Shown: piece by piece, positions 41,359 to 48,166 of the stretch | Layout: every line of letters begins with the position of its first letter | Numbering within the stretch: position 1 is the first letter of the stretch | Assembly (NCBI RefSeq): GCF_001307035.1 | Contig: NZ_LKIU01000003.1 | Location: forward strand, 35,890 to 99,889 | Direction: 5' to 3' | Source of the DNA: Arthrobacter sp. Edens01 | Lineage (GTDB): Bacteria; Actinomycetota; Actinomycetes; Actinomycetales; Micrococcaceae | DNA: 64,000 nucleotides | Translations under genes and position numbers: made by a program | The notes under the pieces: model-generated | What the model saw: only the letters and a program-made list of their open reading frames with translations | Told to the model about the DNA's origin: nothing | The model's database searches: none

Positions 41359-41650
41359 GATCCGCTTCCCTACGGTGGGCGCACTGCAACGGCGCGGAAG
41401 AACCGCGGAGCAGTGATCGGGTGTGGTGGGGCTTTGGCAAATGCCGCAGCCGCGCGGACCCGGGCCGGTTAGGGAAGCAGGGGTTGGTTTCCCTTCGAAC
41501 AGGGAGGAACCGGCGTGGCCCTTAGGGGCGGATGTTCAGGAGAGCTTCCCTGAAACGCTGGCGAGGTCCGCGCGCTGCGGAGATCGACTATTTCCGTCGT
41601 CCATGCGTGCGGTTCACCTCCTGCGGTTCAGGAAAAGCTCGGATATGGAA
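41359..41650 (-). promoter_or_regulatory. Structured mgtE leader, candidate Mg2+-responsive attenuator
   Basis: This 292-base untranslated stretch between the tRNA-Ser terminator and mgtE holds a 22-codon ORF and several long-range complementarities. Bases 41565-41580 (inside the ORF) pair with 41444-41460 over 16 bp with one bulged base. Bases 41471-41478 can pair with 41544-41551 (end of the ORF, 8 bp), and 41470-41478 with 41364-41372 (mgtE ribosome-binding site, 9 bp), but not with both. GCCGGTT (minus strand, 41508-41514) can also pair with 41464-41470. It does not show the conserved M-box sequence blocks that I can recognise. A regulatory role is inferred from structure and the neighbouring transporter. 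Confidence 0.65.
41536..41604 (-). CDS. Leader peptide ORF of mgtE, 22 codons
   Basis: An ORF begins Met-Asp-Asp-Gly-Asn-Ser-Arg-Ser-Pro and ends in Ser-Gly-Lys-Leu-Ser before TGA. A very strong Shine-Dalgarno sequence, AGGAGGTG (41615-41622), precedes it. The two acidic residues right after the start, with a proline at position 9, recall MgtL of enterobacteria, where such residues destabilise the ribosome at low Mg2+. Codons 9-14 and 18-21 are the sequences that take part in the leader's alternative pairings. Confidence 0.55.
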   Translation of the reverse strand: MDDGNSRSPQRADLASVSGKLS

Positions 41651-41676
41651 ACACCCCGGTCCGAAGACCGGGGTGT
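41651..41676 (-). terminator. Hairpin after tRNA-Ser (GCU)
   Basis: An 11-bp perfect stem with a tetraloop (TTCG on the minus strand; 41651-41661 with 41666-41676) ends in TGTTTCC on the minus strand. It lies 24 bases past the tRNA 3' end, and the mgtE leader begins just beyond it. Confidence 0.75.
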
Positions 41677-41700
41677 CCTTGATGTCTCAACATCACAACG

Positions 41701-41788
41701 CGGAGACGGGGGGATTTGAACCCCCGGTGGGCTTTAGGCCCACACTTCATTAGCAGTGAAGCCCATTCGGCCGCTCTGGCACGTCTCC
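41701..41788 (-). tRNA. tRNA-Ser (GCU anticodon)
   Basis: The minus strand gives a class II tRNA: acceptor GGAGACG with CGTCTCC, anticodon loop CTGCTAA (GCT), a long variable arm GTGGGCCTAAAGCCCAC, and T-loop GGTTCAAATC. After discriminator G the genomic sequence reads TTG-type bases and not CCA, so CCA must be added by the nucleotidyltransferase. It reads AGC and AGU codons. Confidence 0.95.
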
Positions 41789-41860
41789 AATTGCCCTGGC
41801 AAACTCACGCTGCCAGCCTGTCAAGACTACCCATAACGGGGTGCTTTCAGCAAAACAGGT

Positions 41861-43975
41861 TCAGGACAACCTGCCGGTCAGCGCTTCCCAGAGGAACTCG
41901 TAGGACATAGCGTGCATGCGGGCGGACTGGCGGTTGTCCGCAGCGCCCGCGTGGCCGCCCTCGAGTGCCTCGTGGAACCAGACCCGGTCCACGCCCAGTG
42001 CCTTCATCCGGGCCGCCATTTTGCGGGCCTGGACCGGGCCCACCCGGTCATCGCTCGTAGCGGTCCAGATTAGCGCCGGCGGGTACTGCACGCCTTCACG
42101 CAGCAGATGGTACGGGGAGAAGGTCTTGATGAACTCCCACTGTTCCGGATCATCAGGGTCTCCGTATTCGGCAATCCAGGACGCGCCCGCGGAGAGCTTG
42201 GTGTACCGGCGCATGTCCAGGAGCGGAACACCGCAGGACACGGCGCCGAAGAGCTCCGGATAGAGGGTAAGCATGTTGCCCACCAGCAGGCCGCCGTTGC
42301 TGCGGCCGGTGCAGCCAAGGTGTTCGCGGGAGGTGACGCCCCGTGCCGTGAGGTCCCGGGCAACTGCCGCGAAGTCCTCATAGGCCCGGTGCCGGTTCTG
42401 CTGCAGTGCTGCGCGGTGCCAGTCCGGCCCGTATTCTCCGCCGCCGCGGATGTTGGCCAGCACGTAGACACCGCGGCGCAGGGTTCCGGAGCCGTCGGTG
42501 TAGCTGCGCTCAAGCCAGCCGCGTCCAACAACGCCTGAGTAGGCGGGGGTGAGGGCCTGTTCGAACCCGCCGTAACCCGAGAGGACTGTGGGGTTGCCGC
42601 CGTCGAGCACCATGTCCTTGTGTCCCACCTGGAAGTACGGCACCCGGGTGCCGTCCTCCGACACAGCGAAGTGCTGCTCAACCGTGCAGCCGGAGGCATC
42701 GAAGAACGACGGCGATGCCTTGACCGGGGAGGCCGGCGACCCCGGCTGGCCGAGGGTTCCGCGCGAGAGTGTGGACGGTGTGGTGAATCCGGTGCTGACC
42801 AGCCAGTAGTCGTTGCCGGCCTGCTCGTCCTCGTCGTCCACCGCGTAGGCGTCCACGGAGTGCAGGGGAGGGCAGGCGTCGAGTTCCGAGGCCTGCCAGT
42901 CAGCAGCCGGGTCCAGGACCTGGATTTCGGAGGAGACGTCACGCAGCAGGTTCAGCAGCAGATAGTCCCGGGTCCAGCTCCACGATTGCAGGGACACGGT
43001 GGGCTCGGGGGTGAAGAGCGTACGAAGGTTCCGGCTGCCGGCCAGGAAGTCCTCCAGGTCCGCTGCGAGCAGGGAGCCTGCCTTGTGCAGGGTTTCGCCA
43101 ACCAGCCAGTCGGTGCGCGGGCGCATCACCAGCCACTGCCGGTGCAGGTCCACGTTCACGTCCAGCGGCACATCGATCCGGGCCCAGTCCCCGTCCTTCC
43201 GGAGGTAGGTGATGCTGTCATAGAAGTCGATGATGTCCACGGCCAGGTCCCGCTCGAACCCCGGCGTCTGGTCATGGTGGACATAGCCCATCATGTGGTC
43301 CTCGGGGACCTCGAAGTACAGCTGGGCGTCCACGGGTCCCTGTCCGCGGTGCAGGACGCGGACAGTGCGCGGATAGGAGGAGGCAGTCATGCTGCCGGGA
43401 CCGTAATCCGTGGCCACATAGAGGGTGTCCGGGCCGGCCCAGGAAACCTGTGTTTTCGCCACGGGCAGGTCGAAGCCGCCCGGCACGAAGGTGCGGTCGA
43501 CGACGTCGTACTCCCGGTAGCGGGAGGCATCCCCGCCGTCGGGCGAGAGAATCACGAGGGCGCGGCGGTAGGAGACACCGTCTTCCGGACGAAGGAAGCG
43601 TGCGCCGCCCCAGACCCACTCGGTATCATCTTCAGCGCTCAGCGCATCGAGGTCCAGAAGGGTCTCCCACTGAGTTTCCGGAGCCGTGTAGCCCTCCCAT
43701 GAGGTACGGCGCCAGATGCCCCTGGGGTGTTCGGCGTCCCGCCAGAAGTTGTAGTACCAGTCCCCGCGTTTCACGACCATGGGAATCCGGTCGGTGGAGT
43801 CAAGGACTTCCAGCAGGCGCTCTTCGGTCCGGGCGAATCCGGTGGCGGAGAGCAGGGCTTCCGTCTCGGAGTTCCTGGCCCGGACCCAGTCCAGCTGCCT
43901 GTCTCCGTAGATGTCCTCCAGCCAGAGGAACTCGTCTTCGCTGTCCTGCGGGGTTTCTGCGCTCGCGGTACTCAT
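41861..43975 (-). CDS. Prolyl oligopeptidase-family serine peptidase (S9A)
   Basis: The 704-residue protein has an N-terminal beta-propeller (about residues 70-420), including W-L-E-D and a long acidic region. An alpha/beta-hydrolase domain follows with nucleophile elbow G-R-S-N-G-G-L-L, aspartate in T-S-D-D-R-V-G-P, and histidine in E-G-G-H-A-G-A. The R-G-G-G-E-Y-G-P-D-W-H segment is also diagnostic of the family. It cleaves short peptides, typically after proline. No signal peptide, so cytoplasmic. TAGGAT ends six bases before the ATG, suggesting a leaderless mRNA. Confidence 0.93.
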   Translation of the reverse strand: MSTASAETPQDSEDEFLWLEDIYGDRQLDWVRARNSETEALLSATGFARTEERLLEVLDSTDRIPMVVKRGDWYYNFWRDAEHPRGIWRRTSWEGYTAPETQWETLLDLDALSAEDDTEWVWGGARFLRPEDGVSYRRALVILSPDGGDASRYREYDVVDRTFVPGGFDLPVAKTQVSWAGPDTLYVATDYGPGSMTASSYPRTVRVLHRGQGPVDAQLYFEVPEDHMMGYVHHDQTPGFERDLAVDIIDFYDSITYLRKDGDWARIDVPLDVNVDLHRQWLVMRPRTDWLVGETLHKAGSLLAADLEDFLAGSRNLRTLFTPEPTVSLQSWSWTRDYLLLNLLRDVSSEIQVLDPAADWQASELDACPPLHSVDAYAVDDEDEQAGNDYWLVSTGFTTPSTLSRGTLGQPGSPASPVKASPSFFDASGCTVEQHFAVSEDGTRVPYFQVGHKDMVLDGGNPTVLSGYGGFEQALTPAYSGVVGRGWLERSYTDGSGTLRRGVYVLANIRGGGEYGPDWHRAALQQNRHRAYEDFAAVARDLTARGVTSREHLGCTGRSNGGLLVGNMLTLYPELFGAVSCGVPLLDMRRYTKLSAGASWIAEYGDPDDPEQWEFIKTFSPYHLLREGVQYPPALIWTATSDDRVGPVQARKMAARMKALGVDRVWFHEALEGGHAGAADNRQSARMHAMSYEFLWEALTGRLS

Positions 43976-44104
43976 GTGCCCATCCTAGGGGCGGATGGTG
44001 ACACAGGGCTCCGCGGGTGCCACGGTTGAATGGCCTGCGCGCCTGCAGGCGTTCCGGCGGGCATGATGGACTCCATGCCGTTCCCGGTGCGAGAAAGGAC
44101 CCAC

Positions 44105-44152
44105 ATGTCTCTTGTTAGCCGCCGGCGCCGCAGCTCCGAGGTCCGGGCATGA
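44105..44152 (+). CDS. Possible 15-codon ORF overlapping the TRIC gene start
   Basis: The ORF encodes MSLVSRRRRSSEVRA, follows AAAGGA by six bases, and its TGA overlaps the ATG of the downstream gene (ATGA). The arginine run could slow ribosomes. It may couple translation, or be accidental, since the downstream gene has its own GAGG. Confidence 0.35.
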   Translation: MSLVSRRRRSSEVRA

Positions 44153-44778
44153 CGCTGCTGATTCTTGACCTGGCCGGGGTCTTCTTCTTCGCGGTCTCCG
44201 GATCCCTGCTGGCGGCCCGGCGAAACTTCGACATTGTTGGCTCGCTGATGCTCGGATCCCTGGTCGGACTCGGCGGCGGAGTGGTGCGGGACCTGATCAT
44301 TGGACAGGGCGTCCCCCAGGCCTTCACGAATCCGGTGTACCTGGCCCCGCCTGTGCTGGCCGCCCTGCTTGTTTTTGTCCACGCGCTGGGAGTCCAGCGT
44401 TACCGGCGCACGCTGCTGGTCTTCGACGCCGCCGGCCTGGCTCTCTTCTGCGTTACCGGAACACAGACTGCACTCGCCGCCGGACTGCCCCCCGTGTCTG
44501 CCGCCCTCCTGGGGGTCACGACGGCGGTGGGCGGAGGCCTGCTGCGCGACGTGGTTGCCAACGAAGTACCGCAGGTGTTCAACCCCAACGGCGTCTACGC
44601 CATCCCTGCCCTTCTTGGGGCTGGCCTGGTGTCCTTCTTCTCAGCCTTGGGCGTCTATAACGCGGTTGTGGGCATGTCGGTGGCGGGGCTGGTCTTCACC
44701 CTGCGGATCCTTTCGCTGCGATACGGCTGGCGGATACCGCTGGCAGGCCGCACCGCTGCCGTTGCTGACGAGTCCTAG
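44149..44778 (+). CDS. TRIC-type cation channel (UPF0126/YadS family)
   Basis: The 209-residue protein has seven membrane segments arranged as two repeats. Each repeat contains the ion-pathway motif: G-G-G-V-V-R-D (repeat 1) and G-G-G-L-L-R-D (repeat 2). F-A-V-S-G and F-C-V-T-G at the paired positions fit as well. Prokaryotic TRIC homologues conduct monovalent cations. The start overlaps the small upstream ORF. Regulation is not evident. Confidence 0.9.
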   Translation: MTLLILDLAGVFFFAVSGSLLAARRNFDIVGSLMLGSLVGLGGGVVRDLIIGQGVPQAFTNPVYLAPPVLAALLVFVHALGVQRYRRTLLVFDAAGLALFCVTGTQTALAAGLPPVSAALLGVTTAVGGGLLRDVVANEVPQVFNPNGVYAIPALLGAGLVSFFSALGVYNAVVGMSVAGLVFTLRILSLRYGWRIPLAGRTAAVADES

Positions 44779-44882
44779 CCTCGGTTCTGCTCTGGTGAGA
44801 AGTCCACGACGACGGCGGCCAGCTTGTGGGGGAGCGTGCTAACGAGCCCACGGGCCCTTCCCTCCCGGGGCGAAAGGAAACC

Positions 44883-44900
44883 CTGCCTGCCGGCAGGCAG
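44883..44900. repeat. Perfect 18-bp palindrome after the TRIC gene
   Basis: CTGCCTGCCGGCAGGCAG is a perfect palindrome in the intergenic region between the TRIC gene and padR. It has almost no loop, so a hairpin is possible only as a cruciform or with opened central bases. It may be a terminator of the TRIC gene. Confidence 0.4.
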
Positions 44901-44953
44901 CCAGAGGGCGGCCGCCGGAAAGAAGCCCGGAAATCCTGTTGACCCCTGGCTAC

Positions 44954-44992
44954 TCAGTGTTACTATCTACTGGTAGTCAGTATTACTAGGTA
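44954..44992 (+). promoter_or_regulatory. Direct repeat upstream of padR, probable operator
   Basis: TCAGTGTTACTATCTA (44954-44969) and TCAGTATTACTAGGTA (44977-44992) match at 13 of 16 positions, 23 bases apart. That is just over two helix turns. They lie directly before the padR start and probably overlap its promoter, as expected for autoregulation. Confidence 0.55.
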
Positions 44993-45004
44993 GCTGGAGG
45001 TCCG

Positions 45005-45334
45005 TTGGGCAAGCAGGCAACAGAGATGCTCAAGGGTGTCCTGGAAGGAATCGTCCTGGCGCTTCTTAGCCGCCGGCCTGCCCACGGATACGAAATCACC
45101 GGATGGCTGCGGGACCAGGGGTTTAACGACATCGCCGAGGGGACCATTTATGCCCTCCTCATCCGGATCGAGCAGCGAGGACTCGTCGATGTGGAGAAGG
45201 TGCCGTCCGAAAAGGGTCCGCCCCGGAAGGTCTACGCCATCAATACAGCGGGACGGGACTATCTCAACGAGTTCTGGAGGACATGGAGCTTCCTCGCGGA
45301 ACGTCTGGAACAGCTCCACCAAGGAGAGCGGTGA
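45005..45334 (+). CDS. PadR-family transcriptional regulator
   Basis: The 109-residue regulator has the PadR winged helix: L-E-G-I-V-L-A-L-L-S-R-R-P-A-H-G-Y-E-I, G-T-I-Y-A-L-L-I-R-I-E-Q-R-G-L-V, and G-P-P-R-K-V-Y-A-I-N-T-A-G. TTG at 45005 follows GGAGG by six bases. It is the first gene of a five-gene cluster with DUF1048, an ABC transporter and a phosphotransferase. PadR regulators commonly repress their own operon and respond to toxic compounds. Confidence 0.93.
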   Translation: MGKQATEMLKGVLEGIVLALLSRRPAHGYEITGWLRDQGFNDIAEGTIYALLIRIEQRGLVDVEKVPSEKGPPRKVYAINTAGRDYLNEFWRTWSFLAERLEQLHQGER

Positions 45335-45336
45335 CC

Positions 45337-45708
45337 ATGTTGATTGAGAAGATAGTCGGCGACTTCGGAGACAAGCGCCGGTGGAGACAGTACAAAGCAA
45401 GGGTCAAGGGACTTCCTGGGCCTTACCGGGCCTCGGCTGAAGCCCTTGAACGCTACCTGATCTACTTCGGCGCCCTCAGTGACGGCAGCACCATGATGAC
45501 AATGCTCGAAGACCTGGCCGACCTCTTCGAACGTGCTTCGGTGGATGGAACGTCCATCCGGTCCGTGGTGGGAGATGATCCGGTGGAGTTCGCCGAAACC
45601 TTCCTGCGGAACTACTCCGACGGCCAGTGGATCAGTAGGGAACGCCAGCGGCTCATCAAGGCCATCGACGCGGCGGAGGAAGACGACGACGGCGGGGAGG
45701 GGTCGTGA
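45337..45708 (+). CDS. DUF1048-family protein
   Basis: The 123-residue helical protein matches DUF1048: M-L-I-E-K-I-V-G-D-F-G-D-K-R-R-W-R-Q-Y-K-A-R, then V-K-G-L-P-G-P-Y-R-A-S and Y-L-I-Y-F-G. Function is unknown; such genes are commonly found beside a padR gene and an ABC-2 exporter. ATG 45337 has AAGGAGA nine bases upstream. A GTG (45331) overlapping the padR stop is an alternative. Confidence 0.88.
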   Translation: MLIEKIVGDFGDKRRWRQYKARVKGLPGPYRASAEALERYLIYFGALSDGSTMMTMLEDLADLFERASVDGTSIRSVVGDDPVEFAETFLRNYSDGQWISRERQRLIKAIDAAEEDDDGGEGS

Positions 45709-46535
45709 CTGCCCGGCTGGACGGGCGCCCCGCGGTCCGGGTAACCGGTCTCAAAAAGTCCTTTCGGGAGCTGGACGTGCTGCGCGGTGTGGATTTCGAC
45801 GTCGCGCCGGGGAGCATCTTCGCCCTGCTTGGTTCCAACGGGGCTGGCAAAACGACCGTGGTCCGGATCCTTTCCACCTTGCTGAAGGCTGACGCCGGAA
45901 CGGCTCTGGTTGACGGCTTTGACGTTGCCGCCGAGGCAGCCGAGGTACGCCAGGCGATCAGCCTCACAGGGCAGTTCGCAGCGGTGGATGAGGTTCTGAG
46001 CGGACGGGAAAATTTGGTGCTCGTAGCCCAGCTGCGGCGGGTAAAGGAGCCGGGACGGACCGCCGATGCACTGCTGGAGCAATTCGGGCTGAGCGAGTCA
46101 GGCGGGCGCAGGGCCGGGACCTATTCCGGCGGAATGCGCAGGCGCCTGGACATCGCGATGAGCCTGATCGGCAATCCGCCGGTCATTGTCCTCGACGAAC
46201 CCACCACCGGCCTGGACCCGCAGGGACGGCTGGAGGTGTGGGCGATGATCAGGCAGCTCGCCGGACAGGGAACCAGCGTCCTGCTCACTACCCAGTATTT
46301 GGACGAAGCCGAGCAGCTGGCAGACCGTATTGCCATCCTGCACCAGGGAAAGATCATCGCCAACGGGACCCTCGCCGAGCTGAAACAGCTTATGCCGCCG
46401 GCAACGGCCGAGTACGTCGAAAAGCAGCCAACCCTTGAGGAAGTGTTCCTCGCCATCATAGGGAGCGGGGCGGGCACCCCTTCCCGGGACACCGGAACCC
46501 CGCCCGAGCATCAGCAGCAGGGGGAAAAGCCATGA
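45705..46535 (+). CDS. ABC exporter ATPase, DrrA type
   Basis: This 276-residue ATPase has Walker A G-S-N-G-A-G-K-T, signature Y-S-G-G-M-R-R-R-L-D, Walker B V-I-V-L-D-E-P-T-T-G-L-D and the D-loop region T-T-Q-Y-L-D-E-A. The C-terminal extension P-T-L-E-E-V-F-L is characteristic of daunorubicin-resistance (DrrA) proteins. It powers the ABC-2 permease encoded next (4-bp overlap). GTG start overlaps the DUF1048 stop. Confidence 0.92.
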   Translation: MTARLDGRPAVRVTGLKKSFRELDVLRGVDFDVAPGSIFALLGSNGAGKTTVVRILSTLLKADAGTALVDGFDVAAEAAEVRQAISLTGQFAAVDEVLSGRENLVLVAQLRRVKEPGRTADALLEQFGLSESGGRRAGTYSGGMRRRLDIAMSLIGNPPVIVLDEPTTGLDPQGRLEVWAMIRQLAGQGTSVLLTTQYLDEAEQLADRIAILHQGKIIANGTLAELKQLMPPATAEYVEKQPTLEEVFLAIIGSGAGTPSRDTGTPPEHQQQGEKP

Positions 46536-47302
46536 ACACAACCACAACGCACTTCTATGGCAACACCGCTGTTCTGACCAGGCGGTCGCTGCGGCACATC
46601 CTGCGCAGTCCGGACACCATCATCACCACGGCTGTCATGCCCGTGGCGATCATGGTGATGTTTGTGTACGTGCTCGGTGGGGCGATCAACACCGGTCCCT
46701 ATGAATACATCGACTACATGCTGCCGGGCATCCTGCTGATCACGGTTGCCTCGGGGATTGCCTACACGGCTTTCCGGCTCTTCACGGACCTGCAGAGCGG
46801 GGTTTTCGAACGCTTCCAGTCCATGCCCATTGCCCGGTCGAGCAGTCTGTGGGCGCATGTCCTGACGTCCCTGGCAGCGAACCTCATGTCCCTGGCCCTC
46901 GTGGTGGGTGTGGCACTGCTGCTTGGCTTCCGCACCGGCGCGGGACCGGGGGCATGGCTGGCCGTGGCCGGCATGCTGCTGCTCTTCACCCTGGCCCTGA
47001 CCTGGGTTGCCGTAGTGGCCGGACTGTCAGCCAAAACGGTGGAGGGCGCAAGTGCGTTTTCCTATCCCCTGATCTTCCTGCCGTTTATCAGCTCGGCCTT
47101 CGTTCCCACCGACACCATGCCCGGGCCGGTGCGCTGGTTCGCGGAGAACCAGCCGGTGACCTCGATCGTCAACTCGATCCGGGCCCTGTTCACCCAGCAG
47201 TCCGTAGGGGCCGATCTCTGGCTCGCCCTCGCCTGGTGTCTCGGCATCATGGTGGTTGCCTACGCCCTTGCTATCTCCACGTACAAGCGAAGGGTCAGCT
47301 AG
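46532..47302 (+). CDS. ABC-2 type exporter permease, DrrB type
   Basis: The 256-residue membrane protein has six segments and the ABC-2 signature around F-E-R-F-Q-S-M-P-I-A-R-S-S. Its N-terminal T-R-R-S-L-R-H-I-L-R-S-P-D-T-I-I is typical of DrrB. With the ATPase it probably exports a hydrophobic drug or lipid-like compound. It overlaps the ATPase gene and abuts the phosphotransferase gene. Confidence 0.9.
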   Translation: MNTTTTHFYGNTAVLTRRSLRHILRSPDTIITTAVMPVAIMVMFVYVLGGAINTGPYEYIDYMLPGILLITVASGIAYTAFRLFTDLQSGVFERFQSMPIARSSSLWAHVLTSLAANLMSLALVVGVALLLGFRTGAGPGAWLAVAGMLLLFTLALTWVAVVAGLSAKTVEGASAFSYPLIFLPFISSAFVPTDTMPGPVRWFAENQPVTSIVNSIRALFTQQSVGADLWLALAWCLGIMVVAYALAISTYKRRVS

Positions 47303-48148
47303 GTGCTGAATCCCGTATGGCTGGTTGGCGTAGCGTCGCGCCTGCTTGGACGCGAACTCTCGCTGCTTAGGGAGCTCGGCGCGGGCCAGCATGCCGTGAC
47401 GGTTTTGGTTTCCGACGGTCTTACAGAGCTGGTTGTCCGCGGCTTCCCGCGAGCAGATCCTGCGGTGGGCCATGAGCTGCCCGTCCTGGACCGGATTGCC
47501 CCGCTGTGGGAGCTGGTTCCCCGTCTTGTTGTGCACGGGCATGAAGAAGGCTATCCCGTTATTGTGACAACGGCCTTGCCGGGTTCCACCCCAGCCCCGG
47601 ACCTCCCGCTTGATGCTGTTGCCAAGCAGATGGCGTCCGCTTTGGCGAGGATCCACTCACTGGATGGTCAGGGGCTGCGTGAAGACCACCCTGCCCCGGC
47701 GGCTGGGGAATCAGCCATCGCAGTGCAGGCCCGGAACGAGCTAAAAACGCTGGATCTCAGTGAACGCGTTTTAACGCACCATGACTTCTGGTGCGGTAAC
47801 GCCGTCTGGCAGGGGGATGTCCTGACCGGCGTCGTTGACTGGTCCGGTGCCAGGCATGCGCCCAGGGGCCTCGATATTGCGTGGTGCAGGCAGGACCTCA
47901 TCCTTCTGGGTTCCACCGAGGCAGCACAGACGTTCCTCGGCGAGTACCGCAGACTGAGCGGGCTGGAAGTCTCCGACATCGCCGCCTGGGACGTCCTGGC
48001 CGCGGCGCAGGCGCACCCGGTCGTGGAAACCTGGGCACCGAATTACCACGGCATTGGCAGGCTGGACATTACCCCCGGGGTCCTGAGGCAGCGCCTGGAC
48101 CGTTGGATCGCCGACATCTCCGCTCTGAAACCGTCGGGCGGTAACTAA
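47303..48148 (+). CDS. Aminoglycoside phosphotransferase-family kinase
   Basis: The 281-residue protein is a protein-kinase-like phosphotransferase with catalytic loop L-T-H-H-D-F-W-C-G-N (Asp and Asn) and metal-binding V-V-D-W-S-G-A, followed by R-G-L-D-I-A-W. This is the APH/choline kinase layout. GTG at 47303 begins right after the permease stop, so it is likely co-transcribed with the exporter. It could phosphorylate the exported compound or an unrelated metabolite; the substrate is not predictable from sequence. Confidence 0.85.
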   Translation: MLNPVWLVGVASRLLGRELSLLRELGAGQHAVTVLVSDGLTELVVRGFPRADPAVGHELPVLDRIAPLWELVPRLVVHGHEEGYPVIVTTALPGSTPAPDLPLDAVAKQMASALARIHSLDGQGLREDHPAPAAGESAIAVQARNELKTLDLSERVLTHHDFWCGNAVWQGDVLTGVVDWSGARHAPRGLDIAWCRQDLILLGSTEAAQTFLGEYRRLSGLEVSDIAAWDVLAAAQAHPVVETWAPNYHGIGRLDITPGVLRQRLDRWIADISALKPSGGN

Positions 48149-48166
48149 CGTCCTGTTTCAGTGCAG

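Noticed and set aside
41359..41650. M-box (ykoK-type) magnesium riboswitch upstream of mgtE
   Set aside because: The characteristic M-box sequence blocks could not be found on the minus strand. A covariance-model search would be decisive.
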